Shown: piece by piece, positions 45,827 to 55,700 of the stretch
Numbering within the stretch: position 1 is the stretch's first letter
Layout of the letters: each line of letters begins with the position of its first letter
Assembly (NCBI GenBank): GCA_009840005.1
Contig: VXOR01000056.1
Location: 1-60,425, forward strand
Direction: 5' to 3'
DNA: 60,425 nucleotides
Source: Gemmatimonadota bacterium
GTDB lineage: Bacteria; Latescibacterota; UBA2968; UBA8231
Notes under the pieces: model-generated
What the model was told of the DNA's origin: nothing
The model's database searches: none
The model's input: the letters and a program-made list of their open reading frames with translations, nothing else
Program-made: the position numbers and the translations under genes

Positions 45827-48748
45827 CTAGAACCCGGCCACAATATCAAAGAACAGGCGCGAGTTGTCGAAGCTATCGGAAGCGCGAGTGGCATCGTCGT
45901 ACTCCCGGCTGGTTCTAATGAAGCCAAACTGGGAGGCGAGATTGTAGCCGTAGTGATCTGAGCGGTTGCTCATCATCAGCACCAGCGTCCACTCCTTAAA
46001 ATCGTTGCGCTCGTCCACCCGGTCCAAGCTCGTGTGCCGCCAGAAAGGGAAGCCTTGGAAGCCCAGTTGCAGATTAGACTTGGTCGTCAGGTCGAAGCGA
46101 GTTCTGACGATTGGTGCATAAATCGAGAACGAGCGAATACTGCCATCGCCCGTGGCGTCTTCGAGCACGCTAGAATGATCGCGCAAAAACAGGTGCTTGA
46201 ACATCGGGCGGATGTTCAGGTTACCAGCACTGATCGTATAGTCGAGTCGGTTGACCATGGTAAAGGTCGAAAGCACTCCGGCTTCCTGCTGGGTGCCGTC
46301 TTCAAACTCGTCCTCGGCTTGGCTGTTGCGAATCCACTGGACGCTGTTGATGACGTTGAGGTTGGAAAGCTGCCGAAAGGCCGAGCTGATGAACAAGGTG
46401 TTGACCAAGCTATTGCGCATGTTCAGCGGATCGACATCCGGCGGGAAAATCTGGGAATTGAGATCCTTCGCCTCAATCATCGGGCCTTTCAAATGTGGGA
46501 AGGGGCTGGGGATCCGCTGGGTAAAACCCACATCTTCCCAGACGTACACGTCGTCGCGAATACCGTCTTGGACCTGCTTGATGTCCTCATTGATGCGAAT
46601 TTTGCCCAAATAGGGCGAGGTGAAGTTGTGCTCGTAGCGGGCGTAGATGGCCTTAGCCTTGCCGCCGCCGGCCGGCTCCTCCATGGTGTAATAGCCGACA
46701 GAGGCCCATTTGCCCCAACGCCCCAAGCCTTCCTTCGTGGCCACCAAGTGAACCCCTCGGCGGTCCCGTGGATAGGGATAGTCGGGCAGCGCGTCGTTTT
46801 CGCGGTAATCGACTACGCCGTTGTTGTTGAAGTCGATGCCGTAGATGAAATCCGGCGGATCGGCGTCGTAAAAGAGGATCGGCTCAGTCCAGTCGGGAAT
46901 GCCGTTGAAATTCTGGTCGCTGTCCGGGATTAGGTCGTTGTTTTCGTCCAAGCCGGGGAAAATGCCCGAATCCGACTTCTCCGCGCTGGGCAGCTCGTTG
47001 ATCATCTCGTCTGGCCACTGGTCGTTGTCGTCATTATCGGTCATAACAAACATTTCCTGCATCTGTGGACACACAAAGCAATCGTCGCTAAAGAAGGCTA
47101 CGCCGCCACGGATGCTGTCATAGTTGCCGCTGTAGTCTGGATCTAGGTTGAAAAATTCGCCGCCTATCTCGATCGGGCCTACTTCCTTTTGGGCCGTGAG
47201 GAAATAACCGAGAGCCTGCTTGTCAAAGCGTTTGCCAGCATTGCTGCCCACCGGAAAGAGGAAGTACTGGGGATTGGCTACCAATTCGCCCTTTACTTTC
47301 AGCCCTTTGAGGCTTAAGTCCCAATCCAACCCGTAGAGCGCCTGACCGGTGGGGATGCCGTAGTCGAACTCGACCACTTTGCGGCCCGAGTCGCTGCCGT
47401 CAGAGCGCAAAACCGTATAGCCTACCCGGGTCGGATCGAACAGATCCCATTTGTATTGCAAAAACGGCTGCGCCTGAGTGAATGTCGGATCCGGCACCAC
47501 CGGCCAATGCTGGAAGGCGTCGGGATTTTCTACTAGCACATCTTCGAGGGGTTTGATTGCGTCGTCGCCTTTCAGCCCGGTAAAGGGATTGACGTAGCTC
47601 CTGCCGCCCGGAGCGTATCTGTCGTCCCCGTCGGCCACTTTGTCCACGTTCTTTTGGTGGGCCCGCTGGTCGAAGAACAAGTGCTGTTGGCGCACCAAAA
47701 TGCGATAGTCGCCCTCGACATCGGCCAAGAAGCGCACGGATTTCATCGTCAACCCCGGCGCAAAGCCGTCGGGATCGGCCGAGTACTCCGAGGCATCCGG
47801 GAGGTTGAATTGCGGCATTTGGAAACGGAAGACCACTTGGTCGCCGCCAGCTACGCTCAGCCCACCCCCGGCCCCACCAACCGGATCAACCATCTTCAGA
47901 CTCGAATCGTACTCGGGATCGCCTTCGATGCTGGTCAGGCGCACCCGCTGCCCCTGCGACTCGCCGATAATCACTATATCTACGTCATAGACCGTAGCTG
48001 CCCGGCTTATATCGTCGGGCGAATCGTCTTCGATAATGACTTCGATAAAGGAGGGCGGCAGCATGCTGTAGGGGGTGTCGCCCTTGAGGAAAGAGCCGTT
48101 CTCATCGGCAGTATTGGCCATGTGCTGATTGAAGTACGTGGCACCCATGCGCAGCACATTGCCCAGCTTGGTCTCCCAGTGGCCACCAAAGATCAACACC
48201 GGCGAAGTCTCCCTGGTTGCCTTGAAGGTCGAAAACTTGGCGGCGTTCAACAGGTCGCCACCTTGGCTCAACATCAGGGTGAACCTGTTGTCTGAGGAAG
48301 CGCCGTCGAGCAGGATGCCGAAGAAGCGCGGGTCGCTAAAGGTCAGATCTGAAAACTTGGCGCGGATGTCCTCACCCAAGGTCACTCGGTAGTTCCAGCC
48401 CTTGTACGAGTCGTTGAGCATCACCAAATTGGCGAACCATCCCAAGTACTGGGCGGTACGGGTGTTGATATTACTTTCCCCAGGGCGAGAAAATTCCCAA
48501 GTGAAGACATTGAAACCGCGCGACAAGTAATTGCCTAAGCGGTCGTAGCGATTGCGTGCGTTGATTACCGAGGGATAGGGATCGTACTCCTTGCGCCCGT
48601 AGTTCAGATACGGTTCGGGATGGCCGAGGTTAAGGAAATCCCGGTTGCGCAGAAAGGTCTGCGCTTCGGCTTCGGCACCCAGCATTCCCAATCCCACAAG
48701 CGCTAGTAGCGCGGCCCTTACCATTCTCTTTCTCGCATTACTACTCAT
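45827..48748 (-). CDS. Large exported beta-rich protein 1 (paralogue of 52745-55750)
   Basis: From ATG 48748 (GAGGAT seven bases upstream) it has 973 residues, with signal peptide MSSNARKRMVRAALLALVGL ending AEAEAQ. No known family was recognised. Alternating polar/hydrophobic strands dominate and the C-terminus ends in an aromatic residue (RLFFDIVAGF), as in outer-membrane barrels. Mid-chain it has Asp/Asn-rich loops that resemble calcium-binding repeats (DQNFNGIPDW, YGIDFNNNGVVDYREN, then PDYPYPRD). Shared blocks with the second copy include SPVLIFGGHW, EDDSPDDISRA..VYDVDIVI and VRLTS...DPEYD. Its gene is 36 bases after a PorV-like gene and 18 before the TPR gene. Probably an outer-membrane or surface structural protein. 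Confidence 0.8.
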   Translation of the reverse strand: MSSNARKRMVRAALLALVGLGMLGAEAEAQTFLRNRDFLNLGHPEPYLNYGRKEYDPYPSVINARNRYDRLGNYLSRGFNVFTWEFSRPGESNINTRTAQYLGWFANLVMLNDSYKGWNYRVTLGEDIRAKFSDLTFSDPRFFGILLDGASSDNRFTLMLSQGGDLLNAAKFSTFKATRETSPVLIFGGHWETKLGNVLRMGATYFNQHMANTADENGSFLKGDTPYSMLPPSFIEVIIEDDSPDDISRAATVYDVDIVIIGESQGQRVRLTSIEGDPEYDSSLKMVDPVGGAGGGLSVAGGDQVVFRFQMPQFNLPDASEYSADPDGFAPGLTMKSVRFLADVEGDYRILVRQQHLFFDQRAHQKNVDKVADGDDRYAPGGRSYVNPFTGLKGDDAIKPLEDVLVENPDAFQHWPVVPDPTFTQAQPFLQYKWDLFDPTRVGYTVLRSDGSDSGRKVVEFDYGIPTGQALYGLDWDLSLKGLKVKGELVANPQYFLFPVGSNAGKRFDKQALGYFLTAQKEVGPIEIGGEFFNLDPDYSGNYDSIRGGVAFFSDDCFVCPQMQEMFVMTDNDDNDQWPDEMINELPSAEKSDSGIFPGLDENNDLIPDSDQNFNGIPDWTEPILFYDADPPDFIYGIDFNNNGVVDYRENDALPDYPYPRDRRGVHLVATKEGLGRWGKWASVGYYTMEEPAGGGKAKAIYARYEHNFTSPYLGKIRINEDIKQVQDGIRDDVYVWEDVGFTQRIPSPFPHLKGPMIEAKDLNSQIFPPDVDPLNMRNSLVNTLFISSAFRQLSNLNVINSVQWIRNSQAEDEFEDGTQQEAGVLSTFTMVNRLDYTISAGNLNIRPMFKHLFLRDHSSVLEDATGDGSIRSFSIYAPIVRTRFDLTTKSNLQLGFQGFPFWRHTSLDRVDERNDFKEWTLVLMMSNRSDHYGYNLASQFGFIRTSREYDDATRASDSFDNSRLFFDIVAGF

Positions 48749-48799
48749 GGCAGCTATCCTCATGCAGTGTAGAGATTCGATCTTCAGTCGCCTTCCAAC

Positions 48800-49660
48800 T
48801 CAGTGCTGGCGATAACCAACGCTGAACCGATGCACACCTCCATAGCCGGACAGGTGCAGCGGATAGGAATAAGCATAATCGAAATGCCATTGCTTATAGT
48901 TGTGTCCAAGGCCCATGTTGAGCTCTCTTTCGTCAAAACTTGCACCAACCGCAGCCCCGCCCATGCGGAACCAAGCACCGTTAAGGCTCACCGTCCGCGT
49001 CTCGAACCCCATCTTGAACTCGGTTCGCCCATCGCGGCGCTCAATGTCGAGCAGGACTTCCCGTCCCGCCAAGTTGAGCAAGGCCGCCGCAACCACGACC
49101 GGCTTTCCTTTGCCTGCGACTTGGCCGCCCGCTGCGATATTCGCGCCGTTTAATCCTTTGGCAACCAAGGCCAATCGCAGGTACGCCCTCGGGTGTATGA
49201 AACCCACTTCCCAAGTTGCACCTACGTCAAGGTGCCAAGCCCGCTGCGACAGATCGCCGGCTTTCCAAGCGCTGGTGCGCAAGCCACCGCCCAAGGCGAA
49301 TCGCTCGTGCAACGGCTGCCCGTAGCCTAGGGCAATCACTTCTTCGCGCCAGCCGTCGACACCTAAAAACGAGACACCCAGTTGGAAGCCGCCGCCCCGT
49401 AAGGGACCGGTCACCGACAAACCGTTTAGGGCTGGGCTTTGGTCCAACCCGGGATAAATCAACGCGTGGGTCGTACCAGCCTGCCACTTTTGCTGCTGGG
49501 CATTACCAGCCGGATTGTACCAAACGGCCTCGGCCGTCTGAATGCTAGCGGCGAAAGCGCCACCCAGTGCCGTGCTCTGGGCACCCCGTCCCACAAATTC
49601 AAAAGCAGCGTCAACCGGGGAGACGAGGATCAGCAATAGGACGCTAGTACGCCACCACAA
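48800..49660 (-). CDS. PorV/FadL-like outer-membrane barrel protein
   Basis: I place the start at TTG 49660, giving 286 residues, with GAGG a few bases upstream and a good signal peptide (MWWRTSVLLLILVSPVDA, first residue as Met). The longer frame lies across the preceding gene. The mature start AFEFVGRGAQSTALGGAFAAS and then AVWYNPAGNA is the hallmark of PorV/UPF0164-type barrels, in which a proline-glycine loop follows the first strand. PorV carries T9SS substrates at the outer membrane in Bacteroidota; homologues elsewhere have other roles. It overlaps the end of the discoidin/FlgD gene by 17 bases. The presence of FlgD-like C-terminal domains in two proteins of the window is consistent with a PorV-type partner, though no PorU or SprA was recognised here. 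Confidence 0.78.
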   Translation of the reverse strand: MWWRTSVLLLILVSPVDAAFEFVGRGAQSTALGGAFAASIQTAEAVWYNPAGNAQQQKWQAGTTHALIYPGLDQSPALNGLSVTGPLRGGGFQLGVSFLGVDGWREEVIALGYGQPLHERFALGGGLRTSAWKAGDLSQRAWHLDVGATWEVGFIHPRAYLRLALVAKGLNGANIAAGGQVAGKGKPVVVAAALLNLAGREVLLDIERRDGRTEFKMGFETRTVSLNGAWFRMGGAAVGASFDERELNMGLGHNYKQWHFDYAYSYPLHLSGYGGVHRFSVGYRQH

Positions 49661-51302
49661 AAGTACCTCGACGCGCCTTATCGCTTCCTGCGACCCCAAC
49701 CTCATACAGATAGAGCCCCGGCTCGACAACGCGACCACTCTCATCGCGGCCGTCCCATTCGAACTGATAAGTTCGAGCACTTCCAGTCTGTGCCAATTGG
49801 CGAACCGGCCGACCAGTCAGGTTGTAAACTTTTAGCACGACTTCCCGGCCCTCTTCGATATTGCCGACGACAAAAGCAAAGCGCACATACTCATCCGCAA
49901 ACGGCGAAAACGGGCGCGGCTCCACCTGCACTTCGCCCAAGAGCTGCAACGGCGTTCCCGCAGCCAGTACCGTCCAAGTGGCACCCGGCATTTCTCGCCC
50001 CTGCTGCCAGTTCACGTACCCGTCTCTGTCGCCTTGGGCCTTGTTGCCAGCCTCAAAGCGCAAGGCGGTCTTGTCGCGCACAAAGAGCGCCTGCCCCTCA
50101 ATTTCGACGGTCGCCATTGCGTTGATCTGCTCGTTAGGTGCAAGCTCTATCAGCATCCCCTCTCGATCCAGCGTCGATTCCCAGGTGTAGCCATCTGTAG
50201 GCACGAGTTCTCGACCATCGACGCGCACGGCTGTTACGCTGAGCAAGGGGCCTTGTACGCGCAAGAGATCAACTCCGTAATCATCGACGCCGGCCGCGAT
50301 CTCCACCCGGTAGATCAGCGTCGATTCCTCACCCTTGCGCAGTGAATCGGATACGACCACCTCCGCCAAGAGTTGTTGGGCGACCAAGACTGGATCGTAG
50401 TCAATGGCAATGCGCTTGAGCACCGGGCTGACAAAAGGAGCCGAGTTCGTCAGACGAACCCGGTACGCCAACTGCGCGACCGGCTCGTCCCCATTGTAGA
50501 AAAATTCCTCATCCGTGTGCGCGGCAACGCTTCCCCAAGGCCCCTCTGTTCCCTCTGCGCTAACCCCACGCACCTGCAACTCAATACTCGTGCGCTCCGG
50601 GCGCTCTACTTGCCAGCGAATCTGCCCTACGTTGACCGGAGTAGGCGGGGTGAAGCTATCCTCTATGAAGCCTTCGCTAACGTAGCCCACGCCGAACACT
50701 TCGATTTCGCCGATGGCGACCCAGTTGCTGCGGTCTTGGCGGATTATTGTCAGCCGCACGAAGCGACCCTCGCGCGGAATCGCCTCACCGCGCTCGTCAA
50801 TCGCAACCCAAGTAGAATCTGCGCTTGTATCTACATTGAGGACGAAATTGTCCGGCTGTTCCGCCAACAGATGCCAGACTTGCGGTGCCGCTTGGGCGGC
50901 TGTTTCGAGCCTGTACCCACGCACGAAATACTCGGGCTGGTTCAGCGCCGTCTCGCCGGCTAGCAATCGCACGCGCTTGATCGCCCGGTCCAGCCCGAGA
51001 TCGACAGTAAACTGCTTGTCGAACACGTGATTGGTGCCCGAGATCCACTCGCTCCGCACGAGGTCAATCGCGCCGTCGGTTAGCGGCATCGGCTTGTCAA
51101 AATCGTCTATCACGGATCGTCCTAAAGCCACATTTATATTCGCGTCCAAATGCGCCAAGATGACGAGGCTATCTGAATGCACCTGTACACCTTGGGTCGT
51201 TCCCAAGGCAAATGTATCGACCGTTTCTACCACCCAAGTCTTTAATTCAGCACGGCACGGACTGAATTCGAGCAATAGCAAAAGTGCGCCCAGCCCCAGC
51301 AC
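49644..51302 (-). CDS. Exported protein with discoidin-like and FlgD-like domains
   Basis: A 552-residue exported protein (signal MLGLGALLLLLEFSPCRA). Residues about 50-210 resemble an F5/8-type-C/discoidin module (LTDGAIDLVRSEWI, FTVDLGLDRAIKRVRLLAGE, GRFVRLTIIRQDRSNWVAIG, EIEVFGVG). A middle beta region near residues 230-440 follows. The last 90 residues are a FlgD-like Ig domain (VEPRPFSPFADEYVRFAF, LKVYNLTGRPVRQL, FEWDGRDESGR). Such C-terminal domains often anchor or sort proteins at the surface. Its stop overlaps the start of the PorV-like gene and its start follows a lipoprotein gene by one base. Probable role: cell-surface adhesion or assembly; unproven. Confidence 0.75.
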   Translation of the reverse strand: MLGLGALLLLLEFSPCRAELKTWVVETVDTFALGTTQGVQVHSDSLVILAHLDANINVALGRSVIDDFDKPMPLTDGAIDLVRSEWISGTNHVFDKQFTVDLGLDRAIKRVRLLAGETALNQPEYFVRGYRLETAAQAAPQVWHLLAEQPDNFVLNVDTSADSTWVAIDERGEAIPREGRFVRLTIIRQDRSNWVAIGEIEVFGVGYVSEGFIEDSFTPPTPVNVGQIRWQVERPERTSIELQVRGVSAEGTEGPWGSVAAHTDEEFFYNGDEPVAQLAYRVRLTNSAPFVSPVLKRIAIDYDPVLVAQQLLAEVVVSDSLRKGEESTLIYRVEIAAGVDDYGVDLLRVQGPLLSVTAVRVDGRELVPTDGYTWESTLDREGMLIELAPNEQINAMATVEIEGQALFVRDKTALRFEAGNKAQGDRDGYVNWQQGREMPGATWTVLAAGTPLQLLGEVQVEPRPFSPFADEYVRFAFVVGNIEEGREVVLKVYNLTGRPVRQLAQTGSARTYQFEWDGRDESGRVVEPGLYLYEVGVAGSDKARRGTFVVAY

Positions 51303-51303
51303 T

Positions 51304-51963
51304 TCAGAATAGCAGTTTCTGCGTCAGACTGGTCACCACGGCGATGGCGAGAGCCTCCTCCAACTCCCTAGAGTTGAAGGTCATGACAATGCCGGCATCG
51401 ACCGGACTTTTCGTGCTTACTTTGCCGGTTTTGAGATCCTTGACTGAGACCTCGACCTGCACTCTTTGCGTCTGCGGGGAGAATACTTTGCGCACCCGCT
51501 GACTGGTAATCAGAGCCGTGCCACTAATTTCCAAGTCAGCCTCGTCCGAGTCCGCCGACACCAGCGCGAAAGGATTGTTCACTTGCCGCACGCTGTCTTC
51601 GTCTAGCACCTCGACCCGATCCGTCTGCGTTAAGATCCGTACCTTGTCCTTGCGGAGCTCGCGCAACAAGGCCCCCGACAAATCCTCGATTCGCGAAGGC
51701 CGAGAAATCTGCACTAGGCGATTTCCCGCGCTGGCGAGGGCGTTTGTAACGTATTGGGTACCTCCTTGGCTACCAGCCGAATTGGCAGATCTCGGATCGA
51801 CTACGTTAGCCTTGCTCTCGACCGGGAATTCTTTGACGTATATTTTAATCGGCATCGACGGCGGATTGGGCAAACTGGTGTCCTTGAGTGCCTCGTATTT
51901 CAAGGTACAGGCCGTCGAGCCAACGAGCAGCGCCACCCCGAGATATTTCACCATCTTTTTCAT
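51304..51963 (-). CDS. Envelope lipoprotein of unknown family
   Basis: A 219-residue lipoprotein; lipobox GSTAC with Cys 19. The body has a mixed alpha/beta pattern (IKIYVKEFPVESKANVVD, LSGALLRELRKDKVRILTQT, DEADLEISGTALITSQRVRK, VQVEVSVKDLKTGKV, EEALAIAVVTSLTQKLLF) reminiscent of DUF4410/CsgG-type periplasmic domains. The resemblance is only to the eye. It lies directly between lipoprotein B (start of one, stop of the other adjacent) and the discoidin/FlgD gene. Outer-membrane attachment is likely because Asp does not follow the lipid Cys. Confidence 0.75.
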   Translation of the reverse strand: MKKMVKYLGVALLVGSTACTLKYEALKDTSLPNPPSMPIKIYVKEFPVESKANVVDPRSANSAGSQGGTQYVTNALASAGNRLVQISRPSRIEDLSGALLRELRKDKVRILTQTDRVEVLDEDSVRQVNNPFALVSADSDEADLEISGTALITSQRVRKVFSPQTQRVQVEVSVKDLKTGKVSTKSPVDAGIVMTFNSRELEEALAIAVVTSLTQKLLF

Positions 51964-52743
51964 TTACTCATTCTCCACCCAGCGCACTCCGTGATCGACA
52001 TTGAAGTGGAATTTCAAATCGGTAAATTCCACCGGATTGCCGTACCCTACTTGAAAGCGATCAAAGGCCAGAATGAAGTCGTTTACTTCAAGGGTGAACG
52101 ACTTGGTCTCTGCCGGTAGCGGTGGGAAGGTCAACTTGCCGACATACCTAGAGCCTTTGCGCACGGGCTTTTCTCGGTGATACGCGCTTCTAGTCCAGAT
52201 TGGGCCGCGATCCAAGCTGGCGTGATAGCGCACATTGCCTTCTTGTCCCCCCCACTTTAAATAGGAATAGTCGTAGTACTCGTCCTTGTCGTACCAATTC
52301 CCCGCCCCTTGGCCACAGAGCAGTCGACGGCCGTCTTCCAAGCGCAGAACAGTCTGCGTGGGATCTAGCTCCACCCGCTCCCTGGTGCGGTTGATCACCG
52401 TCATTTCGAAAACGGTCCACAAAGGCGGCGTATAGTCCAAGCCAGGAATTTCGACCCCCGTGAGCGTATAGGGCGTGAAGCGAGCGTCGTATTCGGCGTC
52501 GAGCATGGCGTCGTCGTAGAACTTGACCTTGACTTGCACCCCTTGCTCGCTCCACACGACCGAGCTGTCGATTGGATCGATGTAATAAGTATCCCCATCG
52601 GGCAAGACCGGCTCTAGTTCGATGAAGTACTCCTGCTTTGAATGAGATTCGAAGGATTTGAGCGTAGCACACCCTCCGGCGGCCAACACCAAGCACAGGA
52701 GGACGTGAATGTATTTTGCGATAGGTCTCATCTGCATTCGCAT
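51964..52743 (-). CDS. Envelope lipoprotein B (paralogue of 40152-40919)
   Basis: A 259-residue lipoprotein with lipobox AAGGC (Cys 25). It shares with lipoprotein A the blocks YYIDPIDSSVVWSEQGVQVKV, DYTPPLWTVFEMTVINRTRE then ELDP, and the C-terminal NDFILAFDRF and FTDLKFHFNVDHG. Like A it is mostly beta and has no recognised family. Starts at 52743, 52737 or 52731 are possible; the first is one base from the stop of the ~1000-residue protein gene upstream. The distance places A and B at opposite ends of the operon, each paired with one copy of the large paralogues. Confidence 0.8.
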   Translation of the reverse strand: MRMQMRPIAKYIHVLLCLVLAAGGCATLKSFESHSKQEYFIELEPVLPDGDTYYIDPIDSSVVWSEQGVQVKVKFYDDAMLDAEYDARFTPYTLTGVEIPGLDYTPPLWTVFEMTVINRTRERVELDPTQTVLRLEDGRRLLCGQGAGNWYDKDEYYDYSYLKWGGQEGNVRYHASLDRGPIWTRSAYHREKPVRKGSRYVGKLTFPPLPAETKSFTLEVNDFILAFDRFQVGYGNPVEFTDLKFHFNVDHGVRWVENE

Positions 52744-52744
52744 C

Positions 52745-55700
52745 CTAGAAGGGTGATATCAGCTCTACGAAGAGGATGCCCTGCTTGGAGTCGGGCCGTC
52801 CTGCATGGCTATAGTCCCGCCGCGTGCGCTGATAGCCGAAGAATATCGAATTGTCGCGGATGCCAAAGTAGTCTGCGGTGATGCTCAGCATGGCCAGATA
52901 ATCGGTCTGGCTGTACGTCCCGGTTTGGCTGTACGCCCCGATCTGGCTGTACGTCCCGTCCTCAGAGGCGCGATCCCAGTGCTTAAACGGCAGCAAGGGT
53001 AGCCCTTGTACGCCTAGCTGGAAGCTAGTCTTGGGCGTGAGTTTATACTTTCCCATTACGATGGGGATGAAGTCGCTGTACGATTTCCTCGGCGCATCTT
53101 CGCTGTCAACTTGCTCAAAGATCGTCCGATGCTTCAGCTTAGGCGTAACGCTGAAGGCACCCCAGCTATGGGTATAGTCGATCTTGTTGACAATGGAAAA
53201 ACGCGAACGCACATCAGCGGGCTGCAACAGCCCGCTGCCGTCTTCAAGCTCAATTTCGGCTTGGCTGTTGCGCTGCCACAGGAAGCCATTTTCAATGTTG
53301 AAGCCGCGGAAGCCCTGATAAGTGCTGTCTAAAAAGAGGAGTTGCACAAAGCTGTCACGCATCAACAACTCGTCCGGCGTCGCTGGTCGCCAAAAACCCG
53401 CGCGTTCGGGCGGACCGTCCGGCTCGTTAAACCAGTTGATGACCTCGACATCGTCAATGGGCACTCGGTACACGTAGGTGTGATCCGGGATGTCGTCTTT
53501 GACCTGCTTGGCGTCGTAGTTAATTTTCAGTTGGCCGACGCCGCGCTTCTCTGCCGAGTATGCATAGCGGAAGTACAGTGCCTCGGACTTACCGGGGCCG
53601 GCGATCTGACTGTTGTCGTAGCGGCCTAGCGTGATGAACTTGCCCAAGCGCCCCAAGCGGTCGTAGCGGATGAAGATGTGCTGGCCCTTTTGGTCACGCG
53701 GGTAGGGGTAGTCCGGCTTATCGTCGTTCTCGCGGAAGTCGGGTACATTGTTGTTGTTAAAGTCAATGCCATAGACAAATTCGGGGGGTTCCGAATCGTA
53801 GGTCAGAAAAGCCTCGTCCCAGTCCACAATGAAGTTCTCATTGCGATCCATATCCGGGATATTATCGACGTTCTCGTCGAGGCCGGGGTACACTTGGGCA
53901 CCGGGATTACCTGGATAAAGCGAACGCGGCTCGGCAGTCGCCGTATCATCGCTGTGGCTGTCGGGTAGGGTGTCGTGATCGTCGTTGTCTTCGTGGAGAG
54001 GGAACTCCTCGGTAACCGTAGAGATCCTCTCGCCAGGAGCAGGCTGCCCGTCGTAGTGGAAGGCCATACCACCTCGGTAACTATCGTACCCGCCGCCGTA
54101 GTCAGGCTCCATGCGGTATACTTCTCCACCCAGTGACAGGCCACCGGCTAGATCCTTGACGCCTTTGACCCACCATGCAAAGGCGCGTTCACTGCTGCGC
54201 TGGCCTTCGTTATTGCCGATTGGGAACATGAAATTTTGCAGATTGTGCGCCACTTCGCCGCTGAGATCTAGCCCTACCAAATCGACCTGATAGTTGATTG
54301 AGGCTAAGCTCTGTCCAGTGGGAATACCATAGTCAAAGGAAACCAGCCGTCGATTGGCCCCCGTGCCGTCGCTGCCATCAGCGCGTACTACGGTATAATA
54401 GATCTCCTCGTCTTCGTCTGTGTACCACTTAAATGGACGCCGGATGGCCCGCTCACCAGCGCTGGCGATGGGAGCAGGCCAAGCCGACTCGGTGATAGCC
54501 GCATTGCCTCGGCGATCGATATTGAAGAAGTCGTGAGTTTGGCTGACGCCGACCCGATAGTCGCCGGCCACATCGGCGACAAAGCGCGCCGAGCGCACCG
54601 TCACGTCCGGCGGAAGAACGAAGGTGTAAACCACTGGCACCTTGCCCTCGGCCTCGCGCCCGCCACCAGCGTGAACGGCACCGCCCTCGGGTGGGCCGGC
54701 TTCTAATAGCGGATCGTAGTCTGGGTCGTCGTCGAGGCTGGTCAGGCGCACCGGCTCTGTGTTGCGCTCGCCTTCAAGGACGATGTCCACGCCATAGACA
54801 ATGGCATTGGCCTGGGCGTCTTCGGGCGAGTCGTCGGCCACAAAGACGCGGATGGTCTTGGGACCGAGCATCTCATAGGGCAAATCGCCGCGCCAAGCAC
54901 TGGAGCGCGACAGCGCCGGCGCAGCCATGATCTGGTTGATTAGCGTCCCGCCAACACTGGCGAAACTACCTACTTCGTGCTGATAGTGGCCACCAAAGAG
55001 CAGCACTGGTGAATTATCCCAAGCGTCATCGCCCTCTTGACCAAACGCCCATTTGGAAAACAACTGGGCACCGGCGTGATCACCACCGCGCGAGTAAAGC
55101 AGAGTCGCCCGGTCTCGCTCCTTGTAGTTTATATCCATGCGCAGCACATTGAGCTTGCTGTTGACCAAAGTAAGCGGCGTGAAAATGGTGCGCACATCCG
55201 TACCACCGTCCGGTGATCCCACGTTGCCCAACGTGGCAATCCAGTGCAAATCCTTGTGAGTATAGTGGCCGACCCGGAACGACCGATACTTGTGGTCAAT
55301 ATAGCTAGCTCCACTAAAGTCATTGCCACTGCGCGACTCTTCTATCGTCAGGAGTCGTCGATAGCCGCCGCCCATGTAGTTGCCTATCCGGTCCCAACCC
55401 ACATTACGGGTCCTTAGCGTGCGGCCTGATGGGGTGGCCCAAGCAACCGTCTCGCGGAGGTAAGAAATGTACTTTTCGTCGGCGTAATTGAGATAGGGGA
55501 CGCTGACTGCGGTGTTGAGGAAGGCCCTCCCCAATCCTCGATCATAGCGATCTTGGGGACCACGCAGGAAAGGGGGGCGCTTTTTCCACGGGGGATCTTG
55601 CGAGGTACCAGGAGCAGGGTTGTAATAGGGCAGCGGTCCACCGGATTCGGGGTGGCGCTGCGCATCCGCTGGCGCGGACAGGCCAGCGCAAACCAGTGCG

